Shown here: one piece after another, positions 15,339 to 23,300 of the stretch | Position numbering within the stretch: the first letter of the stretch is position 1 | Layout of the letters: the number at the start of each line of letters is the position of its first letter | Source of the DNA: Thermoplasmata archaeon | GTDB lineage: Archaea > Thermoplasmatota > Thermoplasmata > RBG-16-68-12 | DNA length: 36,998 nt | Reading direction: 5' to 3' | Assembly: GCA_035632695.1 (NCBI GenBank) | Contig: DASQGG010000142.1 | Coordinates: forward strand, 1-36,998 | Position numbers and translations under genes: made by a program | The notes under the pieces: model-generated | What the model was told of the DNA's origin: nothing | The model's input: only the letters and a program-made list of their open reading frames with translations | Databases searched by the model: none

Positions 15339-15696
15339 GGAGACCGCCTTGGGACGGATTCGCTCGGTTTGCCTCGATGCCGACTCTCAATGGTCCTCGG
15401 TGGCGATGGGTATTTCGAATATATTCACGTAAGATGAGGACCGAGGAAATATACTGAATATTTTCCGGAGCTTGGCAGATTGATTCAACCCCCTGCAAGC
15501 GACTCAACTTGGCCGATTCTTGGGCCCTACGTGATCGCATTTCACGGGGTTTTCTCCATGTAACCGCTGAAATCACGTTCATTGCCCTATGGGCGCCACA
15601 TTCGTGGATTGAAGATATCAATGGAGCCCAGATGACCATAATCGTGCATTTCAGAGTCCATCTTCGAGCCACGTGTATATTCTTGCGGCCGTAGTA

Positions 15697-15709
15697 ATTA
15701 TTATATTTT
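15697..15709 (+). promoter_or_regulatory. Candidate TATA box of the Etf-Hdr-Mvh operon
   Basis: AATTATTATATTT is the most AT-rich element on the plus strand before the operon. It predicts a start near 15730, directly at the GATAATGCTGATTATC palindrome, and a leader of about 165 nt, unusually long for this genome. Confidence 0.5.
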
Positions 15710-15882
15710 CCAGGGTCCAGAATGTATAGATAATGCTGATTATCCCTGTGAATTGTCAGCACTCCACATGCCCGGGCGAAGGGCCGATTCAGGAGCCTTC
15801 GCGTCGGCTCGGAATTGCAGGGCTGGCCGAGGTGCGCCTCGGCGGTCGAACACGCCGCCGCGAGCCGCCCCTGTCGCCTGGT

Positions 15883-15889
15883 CGGAGGG
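15883..15889 (+). promoter_or_regulatory. Shine-Dalgarno site of the HdrD-like gene
   Basis: A purine-rich GGAGGGTGA stretch precedes the GTG at 15899 with a spacing of about 8 nt and fixes that start. Strong Shine-Dalgarno sites are uncommon here, which agrees with a long leader for this operon. Confidence 0.6.
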
Positions 15890-15898
15890 TGATGGCTC

Positions 15899-17146
15899 GT
15901 GTCTGCGGAATCGTTGCTTGTGAACGTCGAAGAGCGCGGGACGGCGGGCGATGCCACCGAGGAATTCATGCGGCGGATGCTCAATCTCCCTATGGGAGAC
16001 AAGCTCCTCAGTTGCATCCAGTGCGGCATGTGCAGCGGTGCATGCCCTCTGGGCTACGCGATGGACTATACCCCCCGGAAGATGATTTCCGCCCTGCGGG
16101 CCGGTCGGGTCGATGATCTCTACCGCAGCGGTGCTATCTGGCTATGCGTCTCCTGCTTCAACTGCAGCTACCGATGCCCGGTCGGCGTCCCGATCACCGA
16201 CCGCTTGATTGCCGGCCTGCGGGAGGAGTTGCTCGGCCGCGGGGTTGGCGTTCCCCCGGAACTCCAGGCCGCCTTCGAGAAGACCTCGCGGTACGGCAAT
16301 CCATTCGGCGAGTCCCCCAAGAAGCGGGATGCGTGGACGAAGGAGGCGGGGGTGGAGGTGCCCATCCTCCATGACGGGGACTCCGCGGAAGTCCTGTGGT
16401 GGGTCGGGTGCTTCGGCTCTTACAACAAGCGGAATCTCAAGGACACGATTGCGCTCGCTCGGATTCTCACGGCCCTCGATGTGGACTTCGGGATCCTAGG
16501 CGTGGACGAGCGGTGCAGCGGGGACCTCCGGTGCACGAGCCAGGGTGAGGAGGGTCTGTTTGACGTTCTCTACCAGCACAACGCGGAGGAGCTGGGGAAG
16601 CGGCGGTTCAAGGAGGTCCTCGTCGGCGACCCCCACGCCTACAACGCGTTCAACAAGGAGTATCGCCGCCTGGGTACGCCGCTGGACGTCAGCCACTACA
16701 CCCAGTTCCTGGCGGCTCGCGCCTCGGACCTCAAGCGACGGATGAAGAAGGACATCACCGCGAAGGTCACCTACCACGACTCCTGCTGCATCGGCCGGCG
16801 GAACGGAGAGTACGAGGCGCCGCGGACCCTGCTCGAGACGATTCCCGGCGTGCGCCTCGTCGAGATGCCGCGGAACCGGGAGAACGCCTTGTGCTGCGGA
16901 GGCGGTGGGGGCGCGAACTGGCTGGACAGCTACATCTGGCAACGCACTCGGGTGCCTCTGCCCATGCAGCGGGTCCAAGAGGCCGCGAAGACCGGCGCGG
17001 AGATCCTCGCCATCCCCTGCCCCCTCGAAGTCCCACGCTTCGAGGACGCCATCAAGACCGCAGGTCTGGAGGGGCGTCTCCAGGTCCGCGAGATTTCCCA
17101 CATGGTGGCCGAGGGCCTCGGGCTCGTCGGGGGGTCCCGGGCGTGA
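15899..17146 (+). CDS. HdrD-like (HdrC-HdrB fusion type) iron-sulfur protein, 415 aa
   Basis: Two [4Fe-4S] motifs lie at residues 39-49 (CIQCGMCSGAC) and 83-93 (CVSCFNCSYRC), as in HdrC. Two cysteine-rich (CCG) repeats follow. The second is intact: SCC at 295-297, LCCGGGGG at 331-338 and PCP at 373-375, the pattern that holds a noncubane [4Fe-4S] cluster in HdrB. The first keeps Cys171 and Cys206, but the expected CPH.CY site reads GDPHAYN. No transmembrane helix is present, so the protein is cytosolic. It opens the operon, overlaps etfB by 4 nt, and may take the place of HdrB and HdrC, which are missing. Confidence 0.88.
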   Translation: MSAESLLVNVEERGTAGDATEEFMRRMLNLPMGDKLLSCIQCGMCSGACPLGYAMDYTPRKMISALRAGRVDDLYRSGAIWLCVSCFNCSYRCPVGVPITDRLIAGLREELLGRGVGVPPELQAAFEKTSRYGNPFGESPKKRDAWTKEAGVEVPILHDGDSAEVLWWVGCFGSYNKRNLKDTIALARILTALDVDFGILGVDERCSGDLRCTSQGEEGLFDVLYQHNAEELGKRRFKEVLVGDPHAYNAFNKEYRRLGTPLDVSHYTQFLAARASDLKRRMKKDITAKVTYHDSCCIGRRNGEYEAPRTLLETIPGVRLVEMPRNRENALCCGGGGGANWLDSYIWQRTRVPLPMQRVQEAAKTGAEILAIPCPLEVPRFEDAIKTAGLEGRLQVREISHMVAEGLGLVGGSRA

Positions 17147-17910
17147 AGATCGCGGTGATCCTCCGGCAGGTTCCGGATGTCGTCGAGGAACTTGTGATCT
17201 CCGAGGGTGGGAGAAGCCTCGCGGAGGACGAGGTCATGCACATCACGAACGAGGGGGACGAGCACGCCTTGGAGGAGGCGCTCATCCTCAAGGCGCGCCA
17301 CGCCGCCCGGGTCACCGCAGTAGCGGTGGGCGGCGACGAGGCAAGAGACTCCCTGGCCACCGCCACGGCCAAGGGGGTGGACGAGGCCGAACTCGTCCCC
17401 GTGCCGCCCGAACACCGGGGCGACAACGTGCGGCTCGCCTCCGTCCTCGGCCCTCTGCTGAAGCCCGCGGGGTACGACCTGATCCTCACGGGTGTCTGGG
17501 CCGCCGATCAGCTGGACGCCGGACTCGCCGGCCTCCTGGCGATGCATCTCTCCGCTCCCTATGTCGGCGGTGTCGTGTCCGTCTCTCTGAATCCCGACCG
17601 GACCAGGGGGACCGTCCACAAGGAGTTCTCCGGTGGACGCCTCGGGGTGATGGAAATCTCCCTTCCCGCCGTTCTCGGGATCCAGTCGGCCGAGCAACCT
17701 CCCCGCTACGTTCCCGTGAGTCGGGTCGTACAGGCCAAGCGCGCCCTCCAGGTGCGGGAGCGGGCCGAGGCTGCTCAAGTTGTCGAGGGAATCCGGCCAG
17801 CGAAGCTCGTCAAACCCACCTCAGGCGCCAAGGCCGAGATGCTCCCGGGTGACGCAAAAGGCGTGGCGGAGCAGATCGTCCGGATTCTTCGGGAGCGTGG
17901 GATGGCATGA
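17143..17910 (+). CDS. etfB: Electron transfer flavoprotein beta subunit, 255 aa
   Basis: GTG 17143 overlaps the upstream stop (GTGA). The sequence is EtfB/FixA-like throughout: KIAVILRQVPD at the N-terminus, NEGDEHALEEALILKA, a nucleotide-binding TGVWAADQLDAGLAG around residues 115-130, and the C-terminal arm (SAEQPPRYVPVSRVVQAKR). The beta subunit pairs with EtfA and binds AMP in classical ETFs or a second FAD in bifurcating ones. The AADQLDAG loop differs from the GxQ..DGDT of ordinary ETF-beta, so the type cannot be settled by eye. It is coupled to etfA by a 4-nt overlap. Confidence 0.92.
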   Translation: MKIAVILRQVPDVVEELVISEGGRSLAEDEVMHITNEGDEHALEEALILKARHAARVTAVAVGGDEARDSLATATAKGVDEAELVPVPPEHRGDNVRLASVLGPLLKPAGYDLILTGVWAADQLDAGLAGLLAMHLSAPYVGGVVSVSLNPDRTRGTVHKEFSGGRLGVMEISLPAVLGIQSAEQPPRYVPVSRVVQAKRALQVRERAEAAQVVEGIRPAKLVKPTSGAKAEMLPGDAKGVAEQIVRILRERGMA

Positions 17911-18893
17911 TTCCCCGCGAGGTCGTCGTCGTCGCGGAGCACTTGGGAGGGGAGGTCACAGATACCACCCTCGAGATGCTCGCCTGTGCGCACGACCTGG
18001 CCCGGTCCGTCGGGTGGCGCGTCACTTGCCTCATCCTTACGGACAATCCGAAACCGTTCCAATCGCTTCCCCTCAACGCGGACAAGGTCCTCGTCGTGAA
18101 GGATGCGGGGCTCGGAACCCCCAATCCGGCAGCGTACGCTCGCGTCCTCCCGCATGTGCTGAAGGACCTGTCCCCACGGCTTGTGATCCTGGGAAACACG
18201 AGCCTCGGCATCGACTTGGCCGGGCCGCTGTCCTTTACCCTCGGAGCACCCGTGGTGAGCGGCTGCGTGGGCGTCCGTGCGGAGGGCGATCGCGTCATCG
18301 TCACGAGCCGGCTCTGCGGCGGCAAGCTCCAGGCCCAGATCGAGCCCGGCGATGGCCTGACAATCGTGCTTCTCATGCCCGGGACCGGCCATCGGGAGCT
18401 CGGGATGCGGGACGAGGTCCCCCCCTTCGAGATCCGTTCGTCACCCGCGCCCCTCGAGTCCCTCCCTGTCCGGTTCCTGGAACTCGTCGAGCCGAAGATG
18501 GAGGACCTCGACGTGAGGAAGATTCCGGTCCTGGTCGCCGCGGGCCGGGGGATTCAGTCCAAGGACAATCTGGGTGACCTGGAGGCGTTGGCCAAGGAAC
18601 TCGGGGGCGCCGTGTGCGCGACCCGCCCGGTCGTGGACCAGGGATGGCTTCCCCGGAGTCGTCAGGTCGGGCGGTCCGGGATGACAGTGAAGCCGCGCCT
18701 CTACCTGGCGCTCGGGGTCAGCGGCGCTCCGGAGCATACGGAGGGCATGAAAGGGTCGGACCTGATCATCGCGGTGAACCGGGACCCCGAGGCGCCCATC
18801 TTCGACATCGCGCACTACGGGGCGACCGTGGACCTGCTCGAGCTCGTCCCGATCCTGACCGAGAAGCTTAGGGAGGCGAAAGGGGGCGCATGA
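17907..18893 (+). CDS. etfA: Electron transfer flavoprotein alpha subunit, 328 aa
   Basis: The C-terminal FAD domain is clear: VLVAAGRGIQSKDNL (208-222), SRQVGRSG (251-258), LGVSGAPEH (269-277), IIAVNRDPEAPIFDIAHYG (287-305) and DLLELVPIL. These are the residues that cradle FAD in EtfA/FixB. The N-terminal domain (VVVVAEHLGGEVTDTTLE) is also typical. With EtfB it carries electrons from acyl-CoA or other dehydrogenases. No dehydrogenase gene lies in the window. The next gene is a membrane ETF-dehydrogenase candidate, joined by a 4-nt overlap. Confidence 0.95.
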   Translation: MIPREVVVVAEHLGGEVTDTTLEMLACAHDLARSVGWRVTCLILTDNPKPFQSLPLNADKVLVVKDAGLGTPNPAAYARVLPHVLKDLSPRLVILGNTSLGIDLAGPLSFTLGAPVVSGCVGVRAEGDRVIVTSRLCGGKLQAQIEPGDGLTIVLLMPGTGHRELGMRDEVPPFEIRSSPAPLESLPVRFLELVEPKMEDLDVRKIPVLVAAGRGIQSKDNLGDLEALAKELGGAVCATRPVVDQGWLPRSRQVGRSGMTVKPRLYLALGVSGAPEHTEGMKGSDLIIAVNRDPEAPIFDIAHYGATVDLLELVPILTEKLREAKGGA

Positions 18894-20878
18894 ACCTCGA
18901 TCAGATGGTCCTCACCGGGATCCTCGTCGTCTCCGGGCTGCTCTTCTCCGCGAGGGTCTTCCAGATCGTCCGGGGCGTCCGCAAGGGGATGCCAGAGCGT
19001 TGGTGGGACCACCTGGGTGCCCGCATCAAGAACGTCGTGCTGGATGGGATCTTCCAGCGGAAGATCTATCGGGAACGCCCGGCGGGAGTCCTGCACGCGT
19101 TCATCTTCTGGGCCTTCGTGTTCCTCTTCTTCAGCGTCGTGGAGATCGTTACCGCGGGGTACATCCCCGGTTACACCCTTCCTTTGGGACCCCTGGATGG
19201 CCCGCTCTATCTCGGGCAGGATCTCGTCGCCGCCCTCGGCATCGTGGGCGTCCTCATGGCGATTTACCGCCGGACGGTCTCGAAGCCCAGGCGCCTCATG
19301 CATGAAGGGAACCGGGCGGCCATCGTCATGCTGCTCTTCATCCTCACCATCCTCGTCTCCTTCCTGTTCTACAACGCGGCCCGAATCGTCCAGGATGCGT
19401 CAACCGCGATGGCGTCATGGCGGCCGGTCAGCGCTCTCCTCGCCGCCGCCGTGTCCGGCGCCGGGTGGGGTGGGCTCGCTCCCAGCCTAGAGTCCGCCAT
19501 GTGGTGGGTCCACATCCTCTCCCTGTTCACGTTCCTGGCCTGGTTCCCGTACACGAAGCACTCGCACATCGTCTTCGCCGTCTTCAACGTCTTCTTCCGG
19601 AGACCCGAGCCCGCGGGAGCTATGCGTCCCGTGGCCGCAGAGCGGGTGGAATCCCCGGGAGCGGGCACAGTCCGCGATTTGACGTGGGTCTCCCTGCTCA
19701 ACGCCTTCGCGTGCACGGAGTGCGGTCGCTGCACGGACAACTGTCCCGCGCACGAGAGCGGAGCCGCCATGGACCCCATGCACATGATGATGCGCTTGCG
19801 GGACGCGGTCCTCGCGAAGGGGGGCACCCGTCCGAACCCGCTGGCATCGGCTGCCGATGGGGGTGTCGCATCCGCGGAGGATCTGTTCCTGTCCGTCCAG
19901 ACGCCCGACGCCGTCTGGTCCTGCATGACCTGCTACGCCTGCGTGGACGGTTGCCCCGTGTTCAACAACCACCTGTCGAAGGTCCTCGAGATGCGCCGCC
20001 GCCTCACGGCGCGAGGAGAACTCAACGCGGGTCTCCAAGGAACCCTGGAGAGCCTCTCCCGGTACGGCAACTCGTTCAAGGCGACTCCCAAGGCTCGCAC
20101 GAAATGGACCCGCTCAGGGCCCACCCCGGTCAAGGACGCACGGAAGGAACCTGTGGACTTCCTCTGGGTCGTGGGCGACACCGCGTCGTACGATGCCCGG
20201 TGCCAGGGCCTCACAGCCCTGACCGCGGGCGTGTTCGCGCGCTCGGGAGTCGATTTCGGTACCCTGAGCGACGGTGAGTGGAACGCGGGGAACGATGTCC
20301 GCCGAGTCGGAGAGGAAGGCCTCTTCGAGACCTTGCGGGACCACAACGCAGAGGCCATGAGGGCGTGCAGGTTCCACGACATCGTCACCACTGATCCGCA
20401 CACGTACAACACATTGAAGAACGAGTACCCCCGCGCGAACGGCGGGCGGGTGCTCCACTACACGGAACTGCTGGACGAGCTCATCGGGTCGGGCCGGCTC
20501 CGGTTCTCGAAGCGTCTCCCCTACCGGGTCACGTACCACGACCCGTGCTACCTGGGCCGATACAACGGTGTGTACGACGCGCCGCGCAGGATCCTCCAAG
20601 CGGTCGGCGTGGAACTCGTCGAGATGCCCCGGAACCGGTGGAAGAGCTTCTGTTGCGGGGCGGGCGGCGGCCGGATCTGGATGGAGGAGATCGCGGGGGA
20701 GAAGCAGCGGCCCGCGGACATGCGGGTCCGGGAGGCCGCGTCCCTGGAGGGAGTGACCGTGCTCGCGGTCGCCTGCCCCAAGGACTACGTCATGTTCACC
20801 GACGCGGTGAAGGCCGCCGGACTCGAGGCCTCGCTTCAGGTGCGAGACATCATCGAACTCGTGGAGGAAGCTCTATGA
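18890..20878 (+). CDS. Membrane-bound b-type cytochrome / Fe-S oxidoreductase, EMO-like (ETF:menaquinone oxidoreductase candidate), 662 aa
   Basis: About five transmembrane helices fill residues 6-27, 66-90, 106-127, 142-163 and 203-236. They contain His69, His208, His224 and His226, candidate haem b ligands, as in NarI/HdrE-like cytochromes. Two [4Fe-4S] motifs follow (CTECGRCTDNC 275-285, CMTCYACVDGC 345-355), then two CCG repeats. Only the second keeps its cysteines (DPC553, FCC588-589, ACP near 627); the first reads VVGDTASYDARC and NAGND, with the canonical cysteines lost. The layout matches the DUF224 membrane Fe-S oxidoreductases next to etfAB in syntrophic fatty-acid oxidisers, shown to be ETF:menaquinone oxidoreductases. 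The quinone here is unknown. Confidence 0.88.
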   Translation: MNLDQMVLTGILVVSGLLFSARVFQIVRGVRKGMPERWWDHLGARIKNVVLDGIFQRKIYRERPAGVLHAFIFWAFVFLFFSVVEIVTAGYIPGYTLPLGPLDGPLYLGQDLVAALGIVGVLMAIYRRTVSKPRRLMHEGNRAAIVMLLFILTILVSFLFYNAARIVQDASTAMASWRPVSALLAAAVSGAGWGGLAPSLESAMWWVHILSLFTFLAWFPYTKHSHIVFAVFNVFFRRPEPAGAMRPVAAERVESPGAGTVRDLTWVSLLNAFACTECGRCTDNCPAHESGAAMDPMHMMMRLRDAVLAKGGTRPNPLASAADGGVASAEDLFLSVQTPDAVWSCMTCYACVDGCPVFNNHLSKVLEMRRRLTARGELNAGLQGTLESLSRYGNSFKATPKARTKWTRSGPTPVKDARKEPVDFLWVVGDTASYDARCQGLTALTAGVFARSGVDFGTLSDGEWNAGNDVRRVGEEGLFETLRDHNAEAMRACRFHDIVTTDPHTYNTLKNEYPRANGGRVLHYTELLDELIGSGRLRFSKRLPYRVTYHDPCYLGRYNGVYDAPRRILQAVGVELVEMPRNRWKSFCCGAGGGRIWMEEIAGEKQRPADMRVREAASLEGVTVLAVACPKDYVMFTDAVKAAGLEASLQVRDIIELVEEAL

Positions 20879-22857
20879 CGGAGCCGCCGAAGATCGGAGT
20901 GTACATCTGCGACTGCGGGTTCAACATCGCGAGCGTCGTGAACGTGCCCGATGTGGTGGACTACGCGAAGGGCCTCAAGGGCGTCGTCGTCGCCCGGGAG
21001 TACAAGTACATGTGCTCGAGCCCGGGCCAAGAGACCATCCAGAAGGACATCCGCGAGATGAGGGTGAACCGCGTCGTCGTGGCCTCCTGCTCGCCCCACC
21101 TCCACGAGGCCACCTTCCGCCGGGCCGCGGAGAGTGCGGGAGCCAACCCATTCCTCGTGCACATGGTGAACATCCGCGAGCAGGTGTCCTGGGTCACGAA
21201 GGACCCGCGGCAGGCCACGGAGAAGGCCAAGGCGCTGGTGGCCGCCGGCGTAGCCCGTGTGGCCCTCCACTCCCCGCTCGAGCGCCGCTCCGTACCCGTT
21301 CGCAGCGAGGTGCTCATCGTCGGCGGTGGCATCGCGGGCATCCAAGCTGCGCTGACGGCGGCAGAGGCGGGACGCCATGTCTACCTGGTTGAACGGGAAC
21401 CCTCCATCGGGGGCCACATGGCCAAGTTCGACAAGACGTTCCCCACCCTGGACTGCGCCGCGTGCATTCTCACGCCCAAGATGACGGCGGTGAAGAACCA
21501 TCCCGACATTACCCTGCTGTCCTACTCCGACGTCGTTGGCGTGGACGGCTTCGTGGGGAACTTCAAGGTCCGGGTGCGGCGCAGGCCGCGGTATGTGGAC
21601 GAGGCGAAGTGCGTCGGATGCTTCGAGTGCATCGAGCAATGCGTATACAAGACGGCGAAGTTCCCGAGCGAGTTCGATCTCGGCCTGGGCAAGCGGAAGC
21701 CCATCTACATCCCCTTCGCGCAGGCGGTGCCCCTGGTGGCCGTGATCGATCCGGGCACGTGCATCGAGTTCAAGACGGGTCGCTGCAAGCAGACCTGCGT
21801 GGACGCATGCGGGGATCGCGATGCGATCGACTTCCAGCAGAAGGAGCAGATTGTGGAGCTTGATGTGGGGACGATCATCGTCGCGACCGGATTCCATGTC
21901 TTCGACGCGGCCCGGATGACGAACTACGGCTACGGGCGGCTGCCCGGCGTGTTTAATGCCCTGGAGGTCGAGCGGCTCGCCGCCTCGAACGGGCCCACGG
22001 GTGGGGAAATCCTCCTTCGGGACGGACGCACGCCGAAGGCGGTGGCCATCGTGCACTGCGTCGGTTCGCGGGACGAGCACTACAACACGTACTGCTCCAA
22101 GGTCTGCTGCATGTACTCCTTGAAGCTTGCCCACCTCGTGAAAGAGCGGACCGGGGCGGAGGTCTACAATTTCTACATCGACATGCGGACGCCGGGCAAG
22201 GGCTACGAGGAGTTCTACCACCGCCTCATCGCAGAGAACCTGCATCTCGTGCGGGGCAAGGTGGCCGAGGTCACGGATCTGGCCGAGAACCCCGCGGAGG
22301 AGGGCAGGCTCACGGTCGTGGCCGAGGACACGCTCCTCGGCGTGATCCGCAGGGTGCCCGTGGACATGGTCATCCTCAGCGTGGCGATCGAGCCTCAACC
22401 GGACCGGGAAGAGGTGCGTCGGATGCTCAACATGTCGTGCAGCTCCGAGGGGTTCTTCCTGGAGAAACACCCGAAGCTGGCGCCCGTGTCCACGATGACC
22501 GACGGCATCTTCATCGCCGGGACCTGCCAGGGCCCTAAGGACATCCCGGAGACGGTGGCGCAGGCCGAGGCCGCGGCAGCCGAGGCCATCGCCCTCACCA
22601 GCAAGGGATCCATCCAGCTCGAACCCAACCTCGCATCCATCGAGGAGGGACTGTGCTCCGGTTGCCAGATCTGCATCCCCCTGTGTCCCTACAACGCGAT
22701 CGAGCTGGACCGGGAGAAGATGGTGGCTCGGATCAGCGACGTCCTCTGCAAGGGATGTGGTGTGTGCGTCGCCGCGTGCCCGAGCGGAGCCATTTCCCAG
22801 AAGATGTTCGAGGACGATCAGCTCCTCCATGAGCTCGAGGGGGTGCTCTCGCGATGA
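20875..22857 (+). CDS. hdrA: Heterodisulfide reductase subunit A (HdrA), 660 aa
   Basis: The ATGA overlap with the previous gene sets the start. Domains in order: an N-terminal CxC/Cys-rich segment (ICDCGFN, Cys12-Cys14; Cys47; Cys72); a thioredoxin-reductase-like FAD fold with VGGGIAG (149-155) and the HdrA motif TLDCAACILTPKM (191-203); an inserted ferredoxin with CVGCFECIEQC (246-256) and CIEFKTGRCKQTCVDAC (296-312); and a C-terminal ferredoxin with CSGCQICIPLC (594-604) and CKGCGVCVAAC (625-635). All cluster ligands look present. HdrA carries the bifurcating FAD in HdrABC-MvhADG complexes. Here the partners are MvhD/G/A downstream and EMO/Etf upstream. Confidence 0.97.
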   Translation: MTEPPKIGVYICDCGFNIASVVNVPDVVDYAKGLKGVVVAREYKYMCSSPGQETIQKDIREMRVNRVVVASCSPHLHEATFRRAAESAGANPFLVHMVNIREQVSWVTKDPRQATEKAKALVAAGVARVALHSPLERRSVPVRSEVLIVGGGIAGIQAALTAAEAGRHVYLVEREPSIGGHMAKFDKTFPTLDCAACILTPKMTAVKNHPDITLLSYSDVVGVDGFVGNFKVRVRRRPRYVDEAKCVGCFECIEQCVYKTAKFPSEFDLGLGKRKPIYIPFAQAVPLVAVIDPGTCIEFKTGRCKQTCVDACGDRDAIDFQQKEQIVELDVGTIIVATGFHVFDAARMTNYGYGRLPGVFNALEVERLAASNGPTGGEILLRDGRTPKAVAIVHCVGSRDEHYNTYCSKVCCMYSLKLAHLVKERTGAEVYNFYIDMRTPGKGYEEFYHRLIAENLHLVRGKVAEVTDLAENPAEEGRLTVVAEDTLLGVIRRVPVDMVILSVAIEPQPDREEVRRMLNMSCSSEGFFLEKHPKLAPVSTMTDGIFIAGTCQGPKDIPETVAQAEAAAAEAIALTSKGSIQLEPNLASIEEGLCSGCQICIPLCPYNAIELDREKMVARISDVLCKGCGVCVAACPSGAISQKMFEDDQLLHELEGVLSR

Positions 22858-23300
22858 TGGAGATTCCGAAGCCAGAGATGCGCAAGCCGGAGTTCGAACC
22901 GAGGATCGTCGCCTTCGTGTGCAACTGGTGCACCTACATCGCGGCCGACGCGGCGGGCGTCGCCCGCTCCCGGTACGCCTCGAACGTGCGGCTGATCCGC
23001 ACGATGTGCTCCGGCCGTGTGGACCCCCAGTTCGTCCTGACGGCGTTCGAGAAGGGCGCCGACGGAGTCCTGCTCTGCGGCTGCCATCCGCGGGACTGCC
23101 ACTACAGCTCGGGGAACTACAAGACCCTGAGGCGGTACACCCTCCTCAAGAAGATGCTCTCCCAGATGGGCTTCGAGGAAGGTCGGCTCCGACTCGAATG
23201 GATTTCCGCCTCGGAGGCGGAGAAGTTCCGCAGGGTCGTCGAGGACATGACCGAGCAGGTCCGGAGGTTGGGCCCACTCGATCTCGACGGGGGCGATTGA
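22854..23300 (+). CDS. mvhD: MvhD-family [2Fe-2S] protein linking hydrogenase to HdrA, 148 aa
   Basis: The cysteine pattern is that of MvhD: CNWC (23-26), MCSGRVDP with Cys51, and CGCHPRDCHY with Cys74, Cys76 and Cys81. The FVCNWCTY and CSGRVDP motifs are diagnostic. In the methanogen complex MvhD passes electrons from MvhG to HdrA through a [2Fe-2S] cluster. The start overlaps the hdrA stop by 4 nt and the stop is directly followed by the mvhG ATG. The C-terminal 20 residues are acidic and variable. Confidence 0.95.
   Translation: MMEIPKPEMRKPEFEPRIVAFVCNWCTYIAADAAGVARSRYASNVRLIRTMCSGRVDPQFVLTAFEKGADGVLLCGCHPRDCHYSSGNYKTLRRYTLLKKMLSQMGFEEGRLRLEWISASEAEKFRRVVEDMTEQVRRLGPLDLDGGD

Larger units (their letters stand above)
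15339..15898. promoter_or_regulatory. 560-nt AT-rich divergent regulatory region upstream of the Etf-Hdr-Mvh operon
   Basis: No gene is supported here: short open frames lack family motifs and the base composition drops well below the coding average between about 15400 and 15760. It holds several symmetric elements. TCCTCGGT (15394-15401) and ACCGAGGA (15440-15447) form an inverted repeat around the palindrome GAATATATTC (15417-15426). GGAAATAT...ATATTTTCC lies at 15445-15466. A TATA-like stretch (AATTATTATATTT) is at 15697-15709 and the palindrome GATAATGCTGATTATC at 15729-15744. Hairpins lie at 15776-15802, 15826-15843 and 15840-15860. They suggest operators and a structured leader. Confidence 0.6.

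Noticed and set aside
15431-15457. Possible C/D box small RNA (AGATGAG and CTGA)
   Set aside because: The C box departs from RUGAUGA and no second C'/D' pair with guide spacing is present.
15509-15694. Plus-strand frame of 61 codons in the AT-rich intergenic region
   Set aside because: No ribosome binding site, no motif, and composition unlike the window's genes. Better explained as regulatory spacer.
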